From Hemibagrus wyckioides (taxonomy: Eukaryota > Chordata > Actinopteri > Siluriformes > Bagridae), in assembly GCF_019097595.1 (NCBI RefSeq), contig NC_080715.1, positions 24,624,573 to 24,688,572 on the forward strand: a stretch of DNA of 64,000 bases, read 5' to 3'. Shown here piece after piece: positions 60,286 through 64,000 of this stretch. How positions within the stretch are numbered: position 1 is the first letter of the stretch; each line of letters begins with the position of its first letter. A model generated the notes under the pieces. It ran no database searches. It had not been told where the DNA came from and was given only the letters and a program-made list of their open reading frames with translations. The translations under genes and the position numbers were made by a program.

Positions 60286-60358
60286 CTTTTCAAATAAAAT
60301 AATAATAATTTTTTTATTCTTATTTTATTATTACAAGAAAACAACTTGTTTTATATAT

Positions 60359-61188
<830 letters not shown>

Positions 61189-61249
61189 AAACATTTTATT
61201 ACTACAGGAAAAAGTCTGTTGTTATTACAAGAATATTTTGCAGTGTTAA

Positions 61250-61425
61250 GTTGTCTTTATTTGTCACCAATACATTACTATACTACTATACTACATTACA
61301 ATACTAACATAAGGTGAAATTCTTCCTTCACACATACTATCCTTGGGGGTTGGGGTCAGAGTGCAGGGTCAGCCTCTGCAGCACCCCTGGAGCAGGGTGG
61401 ATTGGGGGCCTTGCTCAAGAACCCA
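61250..61425. repeat. Interspersed repeat with GCTCAAGGGCCC motif, second copy
   Basis: Starts TGTCTTTATTTGTCACCAAT and continues to CCTTGCTCAAGAACCC, matching the copy at 50505-50640. A common teleost repeat with unknown class. Confidence 0.7.
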
Positions 61426-62574
61426 ATAGATCCACTGCTTGTTGATGTTAAAAGTTCATTGTGATTTAAGCCAAGCATGAAGGAATAGTTTAGTGATTCT
61501 GTCAAACTCCAAACGTCAAAATCAACATACACAATGACAATTCTGGACTTATGTAGCTGTTATTCCTGCACTATTTGGCATGGACATATTAAAGTCCTCC
61601 CTTTCAAGACCTCTTTTATATATATATCGTTTTCAGGTCTTTTTTTTTTTAATTTTGTTTTAATTTTTTATTATTTTGTCCACCCCAAGTGATTGTAATT
61701 AACATATTCACCTGTAGGTGGAGACATTGTCAAAAGATTTATTCTGCACTTTGCTCAAAGCTCAGACCAATCACTTAAATAACAGACAGTCATTGAAGAC
61801 TCGCTTTAGGTCCATAGAAAAACCATGTCTACACAGAATAAATTCAATTTTTCCCTATTTCTGTTGGTTGGAATTACTTGAGATTTTAGCCCCAGTGTCC
61901 AATTTTTCTGAATTAATACAATACACATAGTAAAAAGTGTAAAAGTAGCTCACTGCCCCAAAACAATATTGTTGTATGTCTCATAGGGACCGATGGAGCA
62001 GATGCAAGCAGATGGGACACTATGATAACTACACAGGTGACATGACAGGACATCAGCTCCTAATGTAGGCCACATCTGGCTGCTGCTAGTGTGTGTCAAC
62101 ACACATTCATCTATGTTATGATTTTGCTTGGGGCCAAGCTGCTTTCAGGGATCTCAGGGAACGCTACTTCTTCAACTATTTTATAGCTGGTTTTAGTATA
62201 GAAATTAAAAAGTTACATGTAGAACTGTCAACACCTGAATATAGGAGCAGTATAATATCATTTGTTAAAGCATAGCTCCATAATCTATGTTAACTTCAGT
62301 GTGTAAATTTCAGGTAAAACGCAAGCAAGTCAACTGGATTGATGTGAACCAAAATTAAACAAACAAACAAACAAACAAATAAATAAATATCTTCCAAGTA
62401 TTTATAAATTTTTTTGAGGTCAAGAACAAAGGTAGAATTACATTTAATCATGACACCAAGGTTCTATTCAAAGTACTGATTATTTAAATCCTGGTTAAAT
62501 AAATGATACCACTGATATTTCTTTCATACATTCTTGCCATCATATTTGTATGCTCTTGTTAAACAGCTAATTCA
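61426..62574. other. Noncoding stretch, no gene seen
   Basis: AT-rich flank with no recognised repeat except an AAAC run near 62358-62380. Short ORFs are unsupported. Confidence 0.5.
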
Positions 62575-62996
62575 AGATTTGCTTTTCTAATACACTCCAG
62601 TCTTCTGGGAAGGATTTCCACTAGATGTTGGAGTGTAGCTTTGGGGATTTTGGTTTATTCAGCTACAGGAGCGTTAGTGAGATGAAGTACTGATGTTGTC
62701 TGAGGAGGTCTGGGGTACAGTCAGGATTCCAGTTTATCCCAAAGGTGTTGAGGTCAAGGGTCAGTGCAGGACATTCGAGATCTTCCACTCCAGCCTTAAC
62801 ACATCATGTCTTCATGGAATTTGGGTTGTGCACAGTAGCATTGTCATGCTGGAACAGATTTAGTTCCAGTGAAGGGAAATTGTAATGCTACAGGATACAA
62901 AGACATCTTATACAACTGAATGTGGCAATGGCTTGAGAAGGAAAAAGATATATTTCTGATAATCAGGTGTTCAAAAACCTTTGGCCATATAGTGTA
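62575..62996. mobile_element. Tc1-type nonautonomous repeat, left end lost
   Basis: The right end CAGGTGTTCAAAAACCTTTG then GCCATATAGTGTA is a common teleost Tc1-type terminal repeat, and the interior (AGATGTTGGAGTGTAGCT, GTTGAGGTCAAGGGTCAGTG, CATTGTCATGCTGGAACAG) matches the body of that repeat as I remember it. The left terminal repeat is not seen. Confidence 0.7.
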
Positions 62997-63639
62997 GTGT
63001 AGTTTTTCTGACTACAGAATATAATTATTTTCCTTGTCATTTGCTTGTAACTATTGCAATTAAATAAATTGTTACACATTTATTTAATTGCAGTAATTGT
63101 TCAGGAAATTAAGAAAACTGTGCATATAACTAATTGCCTGTTTCTAATGATATGACTACAAGGTGCACTGTGCATACATGATCTTTTAAAACGTTTTTCT
63201 ATCTATAAATTGTGATGGATGACTTGTCCAGGCTTCATAAATCAGTCCCAGGAGAGGGGAGGCAGCCTTGCTATAACATAAATAGATAAATAGCAATAAT
63301 ATTTTAAAATATTAATTTAATTAAGAAGGATGTTAAAATGTTTAATTATTTAATTTTACATAAATACAAAAAAATGAATAATTGTAGCTTTTAAACCTTC
63401 AAGATAAACATTTGAAATAAATATTGCTATTGAGAGACAAAGTGACAGCATTTTAAATGAAAAAGAAATGAGAAGCAATTTCCTGAAGACCTTTAAAAGT
63501 CTTCAAAAAACAGTTACTTGTGCTAATGCTAAGAATGTTAAAGTAGGTAACCCCATTGATATGTTTTAAGCGAGGCAGTTATTTGGCACTCAGAAAGTTA
63601 AAAGTGACACGTGTCATTATCAGCTTGTAGGCCTACTTA

Positions 63640-63990
63640 TCAACAGCAAGAGAGCAATCAGTAGCTGAACACAGCTAGTGCTAAAACAGCCGAGCATTAG
63701 CAGCTGGAGCCCCTCTGTGGTTAGTTAGCCTTCCAAAAGCAGTTACGTTATGAAGATGCTTAGCCACCAGTACTAGCATGGTGCACTTCCGCCTTAATAG
63801 GGCCTTTTTAATTTAAGCCTGCCGTGCGGCTCCGAAGAGAGCCACTTTGGGGTTTAATTACAGTCTTACTCGAGCAGCAATTTTACCGTGATTGAGGAGG
63901 AGAGGAAGGGAAAAAAGAGCAAGAAAAGATCACCTCTTAAAAGTGTCTAAATTGCATCTTATTTTCCCCTCTTTTTAACCACAACAAAAG
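63640..63990. promoter_or_regulatory. Candidate conserved noncoding element at window end
   Basis: Repeat-free, with GGGTTTAATTACAG, TTTTTAATTTAAGC, and CG-containing stretches (GCCGTGCGGCTCCG) rare elsewhere in the window. It has no coding frame. It may be a regulatory element of the next gene. Confidence 0.25.
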
Positions 63991-64000
63991 GGATGGTGAC

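Overview
This window is vertebrate, almost certainly teleost, genomic DNA. The evidence is a multi-exon gene with GT-AG introns, dense microsatellites, several Tc1/mariner-type transposon relics and tRNA-derived SINEs of types common in bony fish. The repeat mix (many Tc1-like relics and short SINEs) would fit a catfish or other otophysan, but this is inference and the species is not identified.

Only one protein-coding gene is well supported: a plus-strand gene for an inactive phospholipase C-like protein (PLCL/PRIP family). Seven coding exons are resolved: 42176-42799, 44024-45715, 49847-50209, 52127-52330, 55504-55579, 56226-56335 and 56536-56703. They give 1078 in-frame residues ending in a TGA. 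The usual first exon (the variable N-terminus before the PP1-binding motif) was not found and probably lies upstream of the window. The protein has a PH domain, EF-hand-like region, PLC X box, acidic and Pro/Ser-rich linker, PLC Y box, C2 domain and a helical C-terminal tail. Nearly all catalytic residues of active PLC are replaced, so it should be a scaffold or InsP3-binding pseudoenzyme rather than a lipase.

Layout: 1-42175 is probably intron 1 or upstream flank, with no convincing exon of a known gene. It holds a Tigger-like element (1428-2023), four DNA-transposon relics of the Tc1 class (9240-9985, 26003-26710, 27546-27806, 31825-32244), several SINEs, a 1-kb minisatellite of CCAAT-containing 31-bp units (22975-23960), a palindromic TTAA-flanked element (35674-36350), and a few stretches that resemble conserved noncoding DNA. 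42176-56703 is the PLCL gene body. Its introns carry microsatellites, one Tc1 fragment (51281-51605) and a TA-flanked 1.28-kb transposon (53833-55113). 56704-64000 is 3' UTR and downstream flank with a CTCF-like site, another internally deleted Tc1 copy joined to a 300-bp CTAT microsatellite, a further Tc1-type relic, and a possible conserved element at the very end.

I found no cluster of cooperating genes and no novel multi-gene system. The most interesting points are the unusually decayed active site with a 12-histidine insert in the PLCL protein, its intermediate position between PLCL1 and PLCL2, an intron inside an exon I remember as single in mammals, a candidate alternative first exon, the CCAAT minisatellite present at two loci, and two unexplained minus-strand ORFs.
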